Part shown: piece after piece, positions 1-5,365 of the stretch
Layout: the number at the start of each line of letters is the position of its first letter
Numbering within the stretch: the stretch's first letter is position 1
Assembly (NCBI GenBank): GCA_934149245.1
Contig: CAKPER010000063.1
Coordinates: 1 to 5,935 of the forward strand
Source: an uncultured Bacilli bacterium
GTDB taxonomy: Bacteria; Bacillota_I; Bacilli_A; RF39; UBA660
DNA length: 5,935 bases
Direction: 5' to 3'
The notes under the pieces: model-generated
The model's input: only the letters and a program-made list of their open reading frames with translations
Databases searched by the model: none
What the model was told of the DNA's origin: nothing
Made by a program: the position numbers and the translations under genes

Positions 1-80
1 AATACACAATAGAAAAATTTAATATAAAGTGTTTGGATATGATTTCAAAACAATATTATAAAATAATTGAAAAAAAATAA
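1..80 (+). CDS. 3' end of an upstream gene, possibly a glycosyltransferase (partial)
   Basis: Reading from base 3 there is an open frame of 25 codons ending in TAA at 78-80; the other two forward frames stop within the first 20 bases. The residues are lysine- and isoleucine-rich, beginning YTIEKFNIKC and ending QYYKIIEKK. A phenylalanine-centred helix followed by a final QYYKI-type helix resembles the C-terminal tail of GT-B (family 4) glycosyltransferases, which would suit a polysaccharide locus. The stretch is too short to prove this, and any lysine-rich C-terminal helix could look the same. The -35 box of the next promoter lies inside the last codons, so the downstream RNA starts directly after this gene. 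Confidence 0.45.
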   Translation, partial: YTIEKFNIKCLDMISKQYYKIIEKK

Positions 81-94
81 AAAATTGATATAAT
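67..94 (+). promoter_or_regulatory. Strong sigma-A-type promoter for the 102-363 RNA
   Basis: TTGAAA at 67-72 and a perfect TATAAT at 89-94 are separated by 16 bases, matching the housekeeping sigma consensus in 11 of 12 positions. Transcription should start near 101-103. The next open frame with a ribosome binding site begins 320 bases further on, beyond a strong terminator, so this promoter chiefly serves an untranslated RNA. Confidence 0.75.
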
Positions 95-101
95 ATTCTT
101 T

Positions 102-363
102 AAGAAAAGCGCTAGTACAGGCTTATTTTATAAGTTTTTGTATTGGTGTTTTTTGTAGGATAAAAAGTACGGGTTGGTATTGTTCTGAGTTAGGGGGCAA
201 CTTGGATGAATGCAATACCGTGTTTTTGGGCTGTTGGAATTATTAAAAAAAATATAAAAAAACTTTATATGCTTTTTGGCACTCTTGATAATCATTATTA
301 TGTTGTAAAGAGCACTTACTTGAGAACTTTTAATTATAAGAGTTTTCAAGTAGGTGCTTTTTT
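102..363 (+). ncRNA. Structured non-coding RNA, about 260 nt (raiA-motif candidate)
   Basis: The segment begins at the predicted start of a near-consensus promoter and ends at a 25-bp intrinsic terminator. It has no convincing reading frame: the frames present lack ribosome binding sites and antisense frames run through the hairpin. From about 104 to 235 it is clearly richer in G and C than its surroundings, the usual mark of a structured RNA in an AT-rich genome. Visible helices include GGTATTG at 176-182 with CAATACC at 213-219, enclosing AGTT 188-191 paired with AACT 199-202 around a G-rich loop. A TTA/TAA-based hairpin lies near 119-137, and the GTAC copies at 115-118 and 167-170 can pair over a distance. 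Length, free-standing unit and the CTAGTACAGG start suggest the Bacillota/Actinomycetota raiA-motif RNA. That family name is from memory of its general character and is uncertain. Tests against tmRNA, RNase P, SRP, T-box and glmS signatures by eye were negative. Confidence 0.6.
307..363 (+). terminator. Intrinsic terminator with 25-bp stem
   Basis: Bases 307-331 pair with 338-362 without a bulge or mismatch, apart from a few G-U pairs, around a 6-base loop (AATTAT). The stem ends in a run of six T (358-363). The A-rich foot on the left arm pairs with the T run, so the minus strand also reads as a hairpin followed by T residues and the element might stop transcription from both sides. It is by far the strongest hairpin in the window. 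Confidence 0.8.
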
Positions 364-382
364 GTTTGGAAAAATTAGAGCA

Positions 383-421
383 CCTCCTTCAATCAATTAA
401 TGAATTTTAGTTGATTGGAGG
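383..421 (+). promoter_or_regulatory. Hairpin sequestering the ribosome binding site of the 426 gene
   Basis: CCTCC at 383-387 pairs with the GGAGG ribosome binding site at 417-421. AATCAATTAA (391-400) pairs with the segment 407-416, with one T-G pair, leaving a TTC bulge and a 6-base loop. In this fold the ribosome binding site of the following gene is fully hidden. AGCACCT at 379-385 is also the exact complement of AGGTGCT at 352-358, in the right arm of the preceding terminator. The two folds therefore compete: pairing 352-358 with 379-385 would open both the terminator foot and the ribosome binding site. The pairing is read directly; the switching role is inferred. Confidence 0.45.
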
Positions 422-425
422 AAAT

Positions 426-713
426 ATGAATAATATAAAAAAGCCTAAAAGAAGAAGGTATAAAGATAATCCATATTCATTATTATATGAGGGTGAATAT
501 GAAATAAAATTAACAACAAATGGTAAGACAAAAATTCTAAAAGTGAATCAAGATTTATATGAAACATTTAACAAATTTGAATTAGAAGATTTAAAAGAAA
601 TGAATGAATATGATCGAAATTTGACACATTATGAATTAGATGAGAATTCTCTTTATAATTTATCTTTAAATAAAAAAGTGGAACTATGTCAAGTTTTTAG
701 ACACATTTTTTGA
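426..713 (+). CDS. Short protein resembling the N-terminal part of a sigma-70-like factor, probably truncated
   Basis: This 95-residue, highly charged soluble protein has no membrane segment. GGAGG at 417-421, four bases before ATG 426, fixes the start; an in-frame TTG at 411 is ruled out because it precedes that site. The layout is a basic N-terminus (residues 5-12), an NPYSLLYEG segment (15-23), a beta-like stretch (25-41), then FELEDLKEMNEYDRN (51-65) and a degenerate tail. From memory, a family of small sigma-70-like proteins of Clostridia and Bacilli mobile elements has this pattern (NPYTL..., ...FELEDL..., ...D+..EHSE...) followed by a C-terminal helix-turn-helix of roughly 80 residues. 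That DNA-binding part is absent here: the frame ends at TGA after an atypical CQVFRHIF tail, and I found no continuation in another frame. It may thus be a remnant that is still translated. Its hidden ribosome binding site and the upstream terminator suggest low or conditional expression. The family assignment is tentative. Confidence 0.5.
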   Translation: MNNIKKPKRRRYKDNPYSLLYEGEYEIKLTTNGKTKILKVNQDLYETFNKFELEDLKEMNEYDRNLTHYELDENSLYNLSLNKKVELCQVFRHIF

Positions 714-726
714 AAAGGTGTATTTT
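701..726 (+). terminator. Weak hairpin at the end of the 426 gene
   Basis: ACAC (701-704) pairs with GTGT (718-721) and, after one A-G mismatch, TTTT (706-709) pairs with AAAA (713-716), followed by ATTTT. It overlaps the stop codon and has only four strong pairs next to a short T run, so termination here would be partial at best. Confidence 0.2.
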
Positions 727-806
727 GGTCTTATTTAAGAAAGTGTTTAAAAATAAATGTTAATTTTTAAAATTTATAATTTGATAAAAAAAGATGACTT
801 CTTGTG

Positions 807-836
807 TTGCTGATTAGGTATGTTGTATGATATAAT
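807..836 (+). promoter_or_regulatory. Extended -10 promoter of the polysaccharide operon
   Basis: A perfect TATAAT at 831-836 is preceded by TGA at 828-830, giving an extended -10 element. TTGCTG at 807-812 is a passable -35 box with an 18-base spacer. Transcription would start near 843, giving a 5' untranslated region of about 100 bases, almost entirely A and T and without a clear hairpin. This is the best promoter between the 426 gene and the five-gene operon. Confidence 0.65.
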
Positions 837-863
837 GTTTGTAAGTAAATAATAATATTAGAG

Positions 864-894
864 TTGTATAAAAGAATAAGAATAATAATATAAT
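864..894 (+). promoter_or_regulatory. Possible second promoter of the polysaccharide operon
   Basis: TTGTAT at 864-869 and TATAAT at 889-894 are separated by 19 bases. The boxes match well, but the spacing is long and the region is so AT-rich that chance matches are expected. It would start transcription about 40 bases before the LCP gene. Confidence 0.25.
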
Positions 895-942
895 AAAATG
901 GTTAAATAATTTATATAACTATAGTAAGGAGTTTAGAAGAGT

Positions 943-2352
943 ATGAATAAAGTTATTAAGAGTGTTATAGCTAGTGTTATGTTAATAATTTCTATATATT
1001 GTTACAAGATAGTAAGTGATATGAATATTATTCCTAATAAATATTTATATTTATTATTAGGAATAATAATAGTGTTGAATCTTTTAGGAATATTATTTTT
1101 GTTTATTAGAGGAATTGGATTTAAGGTTGTTGGCGTTATTATATATATAGTATTGGGAATACTGTCTATAGTAGGAATTAAGTATGGTAGTAATACGATA
1201 AGTTACTTAAATAAAGGGTTTAATAATAATAATCTTGAAGTTAGTAAATATAATGTGGTTGTTCTTAAAGATAGTAGTTATAAAAAATTAAAGGATTTAG
1301 ATGATTTAAAAATAGGTTATTTGAAGGTTAATACTGATGGTAGAGATTATTTAGATGTAATTAGAAAGAAAGTTAAAGCTAATTATAGTAGTTATGATAT
1401 TAATAAATTATATACTGGATTTATTAATAAAGAGATAGATTCGATAGTTATAGAAGATAGTTATTTAGATATGTTAGAGGAACAATTTAAAAATTTTAGT
1501 TCTTCTATTAGAATTATTTATTCTTATACAATAAAAAAAGAAGAGAAAAAGGTAGAGAAAAATATTAATAAATTAAAACCATTTAATGTGTATATATCTG
1601 GTAGTGATAGTAGGAGTAATGAAATCGTTGCTAATTCTAGAAGTGATGTTAATATGATTGCTAGTGTGAATCCAAATACTAATACTATTGTATTAACTAG
1701 TATTCCTAGGGATTATTATGTGCAGTTGCATGGTACAACTGGACTTAAAGATAAACTAACTCATGCTGGTATTTATGGAGTTGATATGAGTAGGGAAACA
1801 TTAGAGGATTTATTTCAAATAAAAATAGATTATTCAATTAAAGTTAGTATGTCATCTGTTGTATCATTAGTTGATTTAGTTGGTGGTGTAGATATAGATA
1901 GTGACACTACTTTTAACTCATATCATATAAAAGGATGGACTGTTAACAAAGGGATAAACCATATGAATGGTAAGCAAGCTTTGGCATATGCTAGAGAACG
2001 ATATGCTTATGAGAATGGTGATGTTCATAGAGTTCAAAATCAACAACAAGTATTAGAAGCTGTTTTACAAAAAATAATAAGTGATAAGACTATTTTATTA
2101 AAGTATGAAAGTTTGCTTAATTCATTTAGTAATTTATATAGAACAGACATTCCTAAGGATCTGATTACATTATTAGTAAAAGAGCAGTTAAACGATATGA
2201 AATCTTGGAATATTGAAAAGCAATATGTTGATGGTACTGGTAGTATGGCAGAAACTTATTCTATGCCTGGTGTTAAGTTGTATGTAATGAATCCTAGTGA
2301 TAGTTCTTTAAAAAAAGCAATTAATAAGATAAAAGATACTATTGATGAATAA
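943..2352 (+). CDS. LCP (LytR-CpsA-Psr) family glycopolymer transferase
   Basis: LCP enzymes move finished glycopolymers (capsule, teichoic acid or similar) from their polyprenyl-phosphate carrier onto peptidoglycan at the outer face of the membrane. This 469-residue protein has three membrane helices (about 6-23, 34-55, 61-83) and then two outside domains. Residues about 100-200 look like half of a type II periplasmic-binding fold (KKLKDLDDLKIGY near 114-126, DSIVIEDSYLDML near 166-178), as in the accessory region of streptococcal CpsA. The LCP catalytic domain spans about 213-420. It carries SGSDSR (219-224), RSDVNM (233-238), TSIPRDYY (252-259), LVGGVDI, ALAYARERY (346-354) and GDVHRVQNQQQ (359-369). 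The acidic and arginine residues that bind the lipid diphosphate and metal (D222, R224, D235, R256, D257, R351, R353, R363) are all present, so it should be active. AAGGAG at 926-931 lies 11 bases before the ATG, slightly far. It is the first gene of the operon, as cpsA/wzg is in streptococcal and lactobacillal loci. Confidence 0.93.
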   Translation: MNKVIKSVIASVMLIISIYCYKIVSDMNIIPNKYLYLLLGIIIVLNLLGILFLFIRGIGFKVVGVIIYIVLGILSIVGIKYGSNTISYLNKGFNNNNLEVSKYNVVVLKDSSYKKLKDLDDLKIGYLKVNTDGRDYLDVIRKKVKANYSSYDINKLYTGFINKEIDSIVIEDSYLDMLEEQFKNFSSSIRIIYSYTIKKEEKKVEKNINKLKPFNVYISGSDSRSNEIVANSRSDVNMIASVNPNTNTIVLTSIPRDYYVQLHGTTGLKDKLTHAGIYGVDMSRETLEDLFQIKIDYSIKVSMSSVVSLVDLVGGVDIDSDTTFNSYHIKGWTVNKGINHMNGKQALAYARERYAYENGDVHRVQNQQQVLEAVLQKIISDKTILLKYESLLNSFSNLYRTDIPKDLITLLVKEQLNDMKSWNIEKQYVDGTGSMAETYSMPGVKLYVMNPSDSSLKKAINKIKDTIDE

Positions 2353-2416
2353 GAACTTTTTTTAAAATTAATAAGTAGTAGTTATAAAATAATAATAGAT
2401 AGATATTGAGGTAATT

Positions 2417-2821
2417 ATGGAAAGTAGTAAATTATTTAGTGTTGTATTTACAGTTGCTTGGATGTTATTTATATTTTATATGTCATCTTTTGATTCTAGT
2501 GTATCTGCTAGTCAATCTAATTTGGTAGTTGATACTTTATGTACTTTATTTAAAGGCTTTGATAAAAATTTAGTTAGCTTAATAGTTAGAAAATTTGCTC
2601 ATTTTACAGAGTATTTAATATTAGGAATGTTATGTTTAAATATGATAAAAAAATGTGGCTTGAAGAATTGTTTAGCTATTTTGATTTGTGTTTTATATGC
2701 TGCTAGTGATGAGATACATCAAATATTTGTTCCTGGTAGAAGTTGTAGGGTGATGGATATTTTATTAGATTCTTTTGGGAGTATTAGTGGAATAATTATA
2801 TATGATTTAAATAAAAAATGA
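2417..2821 (+). CDS. VanZ-family membrane protein
   Basis: The 134-residue protein has about four membrane helices (near 5-22, 62-77, 84-97, 115-129). It carries the VanZ-family signature: RKFAHFTEY (58-66), ASDEIHQIFVPGR (96-108) and DILLDSFG (114-121), with H62, E65, D98, E99, H101, Q102, R108, D114 and D118 all in place. VanZ itself gives low-level teicoplanin resistance. Most relatives have no known function, although they often sit beside cell-envelope genes, so the name implies family only. GAGGT at 2408-2412 precedes ATG 2417. It lies 64 bases after the LCP gene and 65 before the co-polymerase gene, on the same strand, and I see no terminator on either side. Its place between the LCP and chain-length genes suggests an envelope role linked to polymer export or anchoring; that is inference. 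Confidence 0.9.
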   Translation: MESSKLFSVVFTVAWMLFIFYMSSFDSSVSASQSNLVVDTLCTLFKGFDKNLVSLIVRKFAHFTEYLILGMLCLNMIKKCGLKNCLAILICVLYAASDEIHQIFVPGRSCRVMDILLDSFGSISGIIIYDLNKK

Positions 2822-2848
2822 ATAAATGTATAAAATCAAAAAGATTTA

Positions 2849-2857
2849 TGTTATAAT
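2849..2857 (+). promoter_or_regulatory. Possible internal extended -10 promoter before the co-polymerase gene
   Basis: TGT directly followed by a perfect TATAAT (2852-2857) forms an extended -10 element 30 bases upstream of the co-polymerase ATG. No good -35 box lies 16-18 bases upstream, which extended -10 promoters can tolerate. It could let the cpsC-cpsD-cpsB part be expressed separately from the LCP and VanZ genes. Confidence 0.4.
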
Positions 2858-2886
2858 TAGTTTAGTTATAAGTAGGGAGAGTCAAG

Positions 2887-3558
2887 ATGGAAGAAATAGA
2901 TTTAAGGGAATTATTGGACTTTTTTAAGTCAAAAATGGGATTGTTTTTGGTTGTTTTTGCTTTGGTATGTTTTATTGGTTGTGGTTATTCATTTTTTATT
3001 CAAAAACCTATGTATAATTCTTATACTAAAGTAATTCTTAGTGGTGAAAATACCGTTACTCAGAATGATGTTGTTTTAAATAAAAATTTAGTTGATACAT
3101 ATGCTGAGGTAGTTAAATCTAGAAGAGTTTTAGAACAAGTAATAAAAAAATTGAATTTAGGTGTTAGTTATGAAAAATTAACTAGTCAGATTTCGGTTAC
3201 TTCTGTTACCAATACAGAAATTATTCAAATTACAGTTAGTGATGAAGATCCGGTAGTTGCTAAGAATATTGCTAATGCTACAGCATCATATTTTACTAAA
3301 GAAATTGCTAAGTTATATAAGATGAATAATGTAAATGTATTAGATAAAGCTATTATTAATAGAACACCTTATAATGTTAATATAGTTAAACAGCTTATTA
3401 TATATATGGTAGTTGGTGTTGTTTGTGCGAGTGTCATTTTATTTATAATATTTTATTTTGATAGAACTATAAAATCGAGTGCTCAAGTTGAACAGAAAAT
3501 AAAACTTCCTATTTTGGGAAGTGTTGAAGAATTTAATAAGAAGGGAAGAAGAAAATGA
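2887..3558 (+). CDS. Chain-length regulator / kinase activator of the CpsC-CapA (Wzz) family
   Basis: This is the polysaccharide co-polymerase: a membrane protein with a helix near each end and an outside loop. It controls polymer length and, in Gram-positives, activates the partner tyrosine kinase through its cytoplasmic C-terminal tail. The 223 residues start with EIDLRELLDFFK (3-14), typical of Wzz_N, then helix 1 (about 18-38). The external domain (40-165) carries the conserved NLVDTYAEVVKSRRVLEQV (67-85) and ISVTSVTNTEIIQITVSDEDP (102-122) segments. Helix 2 spans about 168-190, and a short tail contains KLPILGSVEEF (206-216). Only one proline (P161) precedes helix 2, where many relatives have a proline-rich stretch. 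AGGGAG at 2874-2879, seven bases before the ATG, sets the start. The gene overlaps the kinase gene by 4 bases (ATGA), so the two products are probably made by coupled translation, as expected for partners. Confidence 0.93.
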   Translation: MEEIDLRELLDFFKSKMGLFLVVFALVCFIGCGYSFFIQKPMYNSYTKVILSGENTVTQNDVVLNKNLVDTYAEVVKSRRVLEQVIKKLNLGVSYEKLTSQISVTSVTNTEIIQITVSDEDPVVAKNIANATASYFTKEIAKLYKMNNVNVLDKAIINRTPYNVNIVKQLIIYMVVGVVCASVILFIIFYFDRTIKSSAQVEQKIKLPILGSVEEFNKKGRRK

Positions 3559-4223
3559 GAGATGAATTAGTTATATATAATAGACCTAAGTCTAATATAA
3601 GTGAAGATATTAGAACTATTAGGACTAATTTACAATTTACTTCTGTCGATAAAGATTCAAAAGTTATACTTGTTGCTAGTTCTGTACCTGGTGAGGGGAA
3701 GAGCTTTATTAGTAGTAATTTGGCAGCAGCATTTGCTCAAACTGGAGAATCTGTTCTTTTGATAGATGGCGATTTGAGACTTGGGAGAATTAATAAAGTA
3801 TTTAATTTATCTAATGAACATGGACTTTCAAATTTACTGGTTAGTCATGGAACTATAGATTTTTCTTCTTTTTTAAAGAAAACAAAAATTCCTAAACTTT
3901 ATGTCATAACAAGGGGAACTGTTCCACCTAATCCTAGTGAACTTTTAAATTCTTCAAATTTTAAAACGGTAATCGATTTTTTAAAAGAAAAATTTGATAG
4001 AATTATTATAGATGGAGTTCCTGTTAATGGACTTCCAGATTCATTAGTAATGGCTAAACATGTTGATAGAGTAATATTAGTTTGTGCTTGTGGTCATACT
4101 AATATAGATGAATTAGAGAATTCCAAAAAAGCTTTAGAACAGATTAATGCTAATATAGCTGGAGTAGTAGTTAATAAGACTCAAACTACTAAACGTGGAA
4201 AATATTCTAATTATTATGAATAG
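3555..4223 (+). CDS. Tyrosine autokinase of the CpsD-CapB (BY-kinase) family
   Basis: Bacterial tyrosine kinases of this type are cytoplasmic P-loop ATPases that dock on the CpsC-type membrane partner and autophosphorylate a C-terminal tyrosine cluster, thereby controlling polymer synthesis. In these 222 residues one sees the EDIRTIR oligomerisation motif (17-23, EXXRXXR), Walker A VPGEGKS (44-50, K49), Walker A' LLIDGDLRLGR (68-78, D71 and D73) and GTVPPNPSELL (121-131). Walker B is FDRIIIDGVPVNG (147-159, D153), and the tail KRGKYSNYYE has tyrosines at 217, 220 and 221. The tyrosine cluster is compact, with three tyrosines in the last six residues. Walker B deviates from the usual DTPP: residues 154-155 are G and V, while D153 and P156 remain. 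The start overlaps the co-polymerase stop. Length and order are normal for the family and all nucleotide-binding residues are present, so activity is expected. Confidence 0.93.
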   Translation: MRDELVIYNRPKSNISEDIRTIRTNLQFTSVDKDSKVILVASSVPGEGKSFISSNLAAAFAQTGESVLLIDGDLRLGRINKVFNLSNEHGLSNLLVSHGTIDFSSFLKKTKIPKLYVITRGTVPPNPSELLNSSNFKTVIDFLKEKFDRIIIDGVPVNGLPDSLVMAKHVDRVILVCACGHTNIDELENSKKALEQINANIAGVVVNKTQTTKRGKYSNYYE

Positions 4224-4233
4224 GAGTGAAATA

Positions 4234-4947
4234 ATGACTGATATTCATTCACATATATTATTTGGAGTAGATGATGGAAGTGATTCTGTAGAAGAATCTA
4301 TATTAATATTGAAGAAACTTAAGAGTGTTGGATTTGATAAAGTAATATTAACTCCTCATTTTATTCTTGATAGTAATTATAATAGTAAATATGCTGATAA
4401 TTTAAAGAGGTATAGTTATTTAAAAAATATTGTAAAAGATAATGATATTGGTATAGATATTTTTTTGGGAAATGAAATATATATAAATGAGCATATAATA
4501 GAATTACTTGATAATAATATTATAAGTAGTTTAAATGGTACTCAATATGTATTAATAGAGTTTTCATTATATAATAAAATATTAAATTTAGAAGATATAC
4601 TATATAATATAAAGTGTCAAGGATATCAGGTTGTTATAGCACATCCTGAAAGGTATGATTATTTTCAGAATGATTATAAGTTTGTTGATAGATTAAGAAA
4701 AGATGGTTTTTTCTTTCAAAGTAATTATTCTAGTATATTAGGATATTATGGAGTAAAGGCAAAGAAATTAATTAAATATATGTTAAAAAAACACTATATA
4801 GATTTTTTTGGTACTGATATTCATAAAAATGATAAAGATTATGTAATAACTAATTTTGATATTATTGAGAAAAAAATAAAAAAAATAACTGGGGATAAAT
4901 ATTATAAAACAATTCAAGTTAATTGTGATAAATTAATTGGTTCTTAA
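4234..4947 (+). CDS. Protein-tyrosine phosphatase of the CpsB-YwqE PHP family
   Basis: This metal-dependent (usually manganese) phosphatase removes phosphate from the CpsD-type kinase and so closes the phosphorylation cycle that tunes polysaccharide output. I place the start at ATG 4234, giving 237 residues beginning MTDIHSHILFG. AGGAG at 4222-4226 stands seven bases before it, and family members begin just ahead of this HXH motif. An in-frame GTG at 4195 would add 13 residues unlike the family. All expected metal ligands are visible: H5 and H7 in DIHSH, D14 in VDDGS, H42 in LTPHF, E81 in GNEIYI, E109 in LIEF, H137 in AHPERY, and D195 and H197 in GTDIHK. The length matches relatives of about 240 residues. 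The ribosome binding site overlaps the TAG stop of the kinase gene, so translation is probably coupled. It is the last intact gene of the operon, and no clear terminator follows. Confidence 0.93.
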   Translation: MTDIHSHILFGVDDGSDSVEESILILKKLKSVGFDKVILTPHFILDSNYNSKYADNLKRYSYLKNIVKDNDIGIDIFLGNEIYINEHIIELLDNNIISSLNGTQYVLIEFSLYNKILNLEDILYNIKCQGYQVVIAHPERYDYFQNDYKFVDRLRKDGFFFQSNYSSILGYYGVKAKKLIKYMLKKHYIDFFGTDIHKNDKDYVITNFDIIEKKIKKITGDKYYKTIQVNCDKLIGS

Positions 4948-5341
4948 TATTAAATAGTGAGTGTATTTTAAGAATGAAAAGAAAATTTATATTTGTTTGA
5001 TTTACAACAATTGGAATAACTTATTTTTTTTTACAATTACATTTAGTTATGTGTGTATATTAATCTTAGTATCTTGTATTGTTCCGTAAAACGCAAATTA
5101 TTATTCCGATAATGTTGATATTGTTCCAATAAAAGGGTATATTATAGTGCGCTTGATGAATATTATGAAAACACAATTTATCTGCAACGGAAAATTTATT
5201 TGCAAAATATGTAAATTCAAGATTAGATATGTATTTAAAAATACTACAAAATTAAATTCAATTTTTTACTTAAAGCCAAAAAGATGAATTTGGTATTAAA
5301 ATGCAAATCTTTTAATAGATTTGTTAACACTCTGAAAACTA
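4948..5341 (+). other. Region without a supported gene, apparently decayed sequence
   Basis: All six frames are interrupted every few dozen codons and none has a start with a ribosome binding site. One plus frame reads as a hydrophobic segment (about 5024-5086) that stops at TAA 5087-5089 and then stays open to a TGA at 5285. A second plus frame reads tyrosine-rich residues near 5140-5204, and a minus frame is open for about 58 codons over the same bases. None resembles a protein I recognise. The priming sugar transferase often found after a cpsB-type gene is not here in readable form. No strong terminator follows the phosphatase gene. The stretch does hold a triplet of iteron-like repeats (5077-5132). 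Confidence 0.5.
5077..5132. repeat. Three iteron-like copies of a 13-14-base repeat
   Basis: TATTGTTCCGTAA (5077-5089), TATTATTCCGATAA (5099-5112) and TATTGTTCCAATAA (5119-5132) are imperfect copies of TATTrTTCCgATAA. They start 22 and 20 bases apart, about two helical turns, so a bound protein would meet them on one face of the DNA. On the minus strand they read TTAyyGGAAyAATA. The first and third copies are 42 bases apart and in phase in a minus reading frame, so decayed repetitive coding sequence is an alternative explanation. Confidence 0.4.
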
Positions 5342-5365
5342 TTAACAAATACGTGTTAATAGTTT
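5303..5365. repeat. Two adjacent inverted repeats at the end of the small minus-strand gene
   Basis: CAAATCT at 5304-5310 pairs with AGATTTG at 5317-5323 around six bases. AAACTATTAAC at 5336-5346 pairs perfectly over 11 bases with GTTAATAGTTT at 5355-5365 around eight bases. The second hairpin covers the stop codon of the minus-strand gene at 5342-5467. On the minus strand the first is followed by ATTTT, so together they may act as a weak terminator for that gene. Almost all pairs are A-T. Confidence 0.3.

Noticed and set aside
102..240. glmS ribozyme, T-box or other amino-acid riboswitch
   Set aside because: The AGCGCT near the start recalls glmS, but the rest of its core is absent. No T-box antiterminator motif is seen, and the next gene is not glmS or an amino-acid gene.
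128..349. 73-codon minus-strand open frame
   Set aside because: It starts inside the terminator hairpin, lacks a ribosome binding site, reads against the structured RNA and resembles no protein.
206..400. 64-codon plus-strand open frame
   Set aside because: It runs through the RNA body and both arms of the terminator. GGGGG upstream sits in an RNA loop at the wrong spacing, and the residues look random.
411..425. TTG start five codons upstream for the 426 gene
   Set aside because: It overlaps the GGAGG ribosome binding site that serves ATG 426 and has no such site of its own.
4195..4233. GTG start for the phosphatase
   Set aside because: It has no ribosome binding site and would add residues ahead of the HXH motif that the family lacks; ATG 4234 has AGGAG at ideal spacing.
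4974..5061. Plus-strand peptide MKRKFIFV, TGA, then a hydrophobic stretch, possibly showing TGA as tryptophan
   Set aside because: Intact genes use TGG for tryptophan and TGA as stop. The frame also ends at TAA soon after and has no ribosome binding site.
4948..5341. Remnant of a priming sugar transferase or IS transposase
   Set aside because: No frame on either strand shows recognisable residues of either family, and no terminal inverted repeats or target duplications were found.
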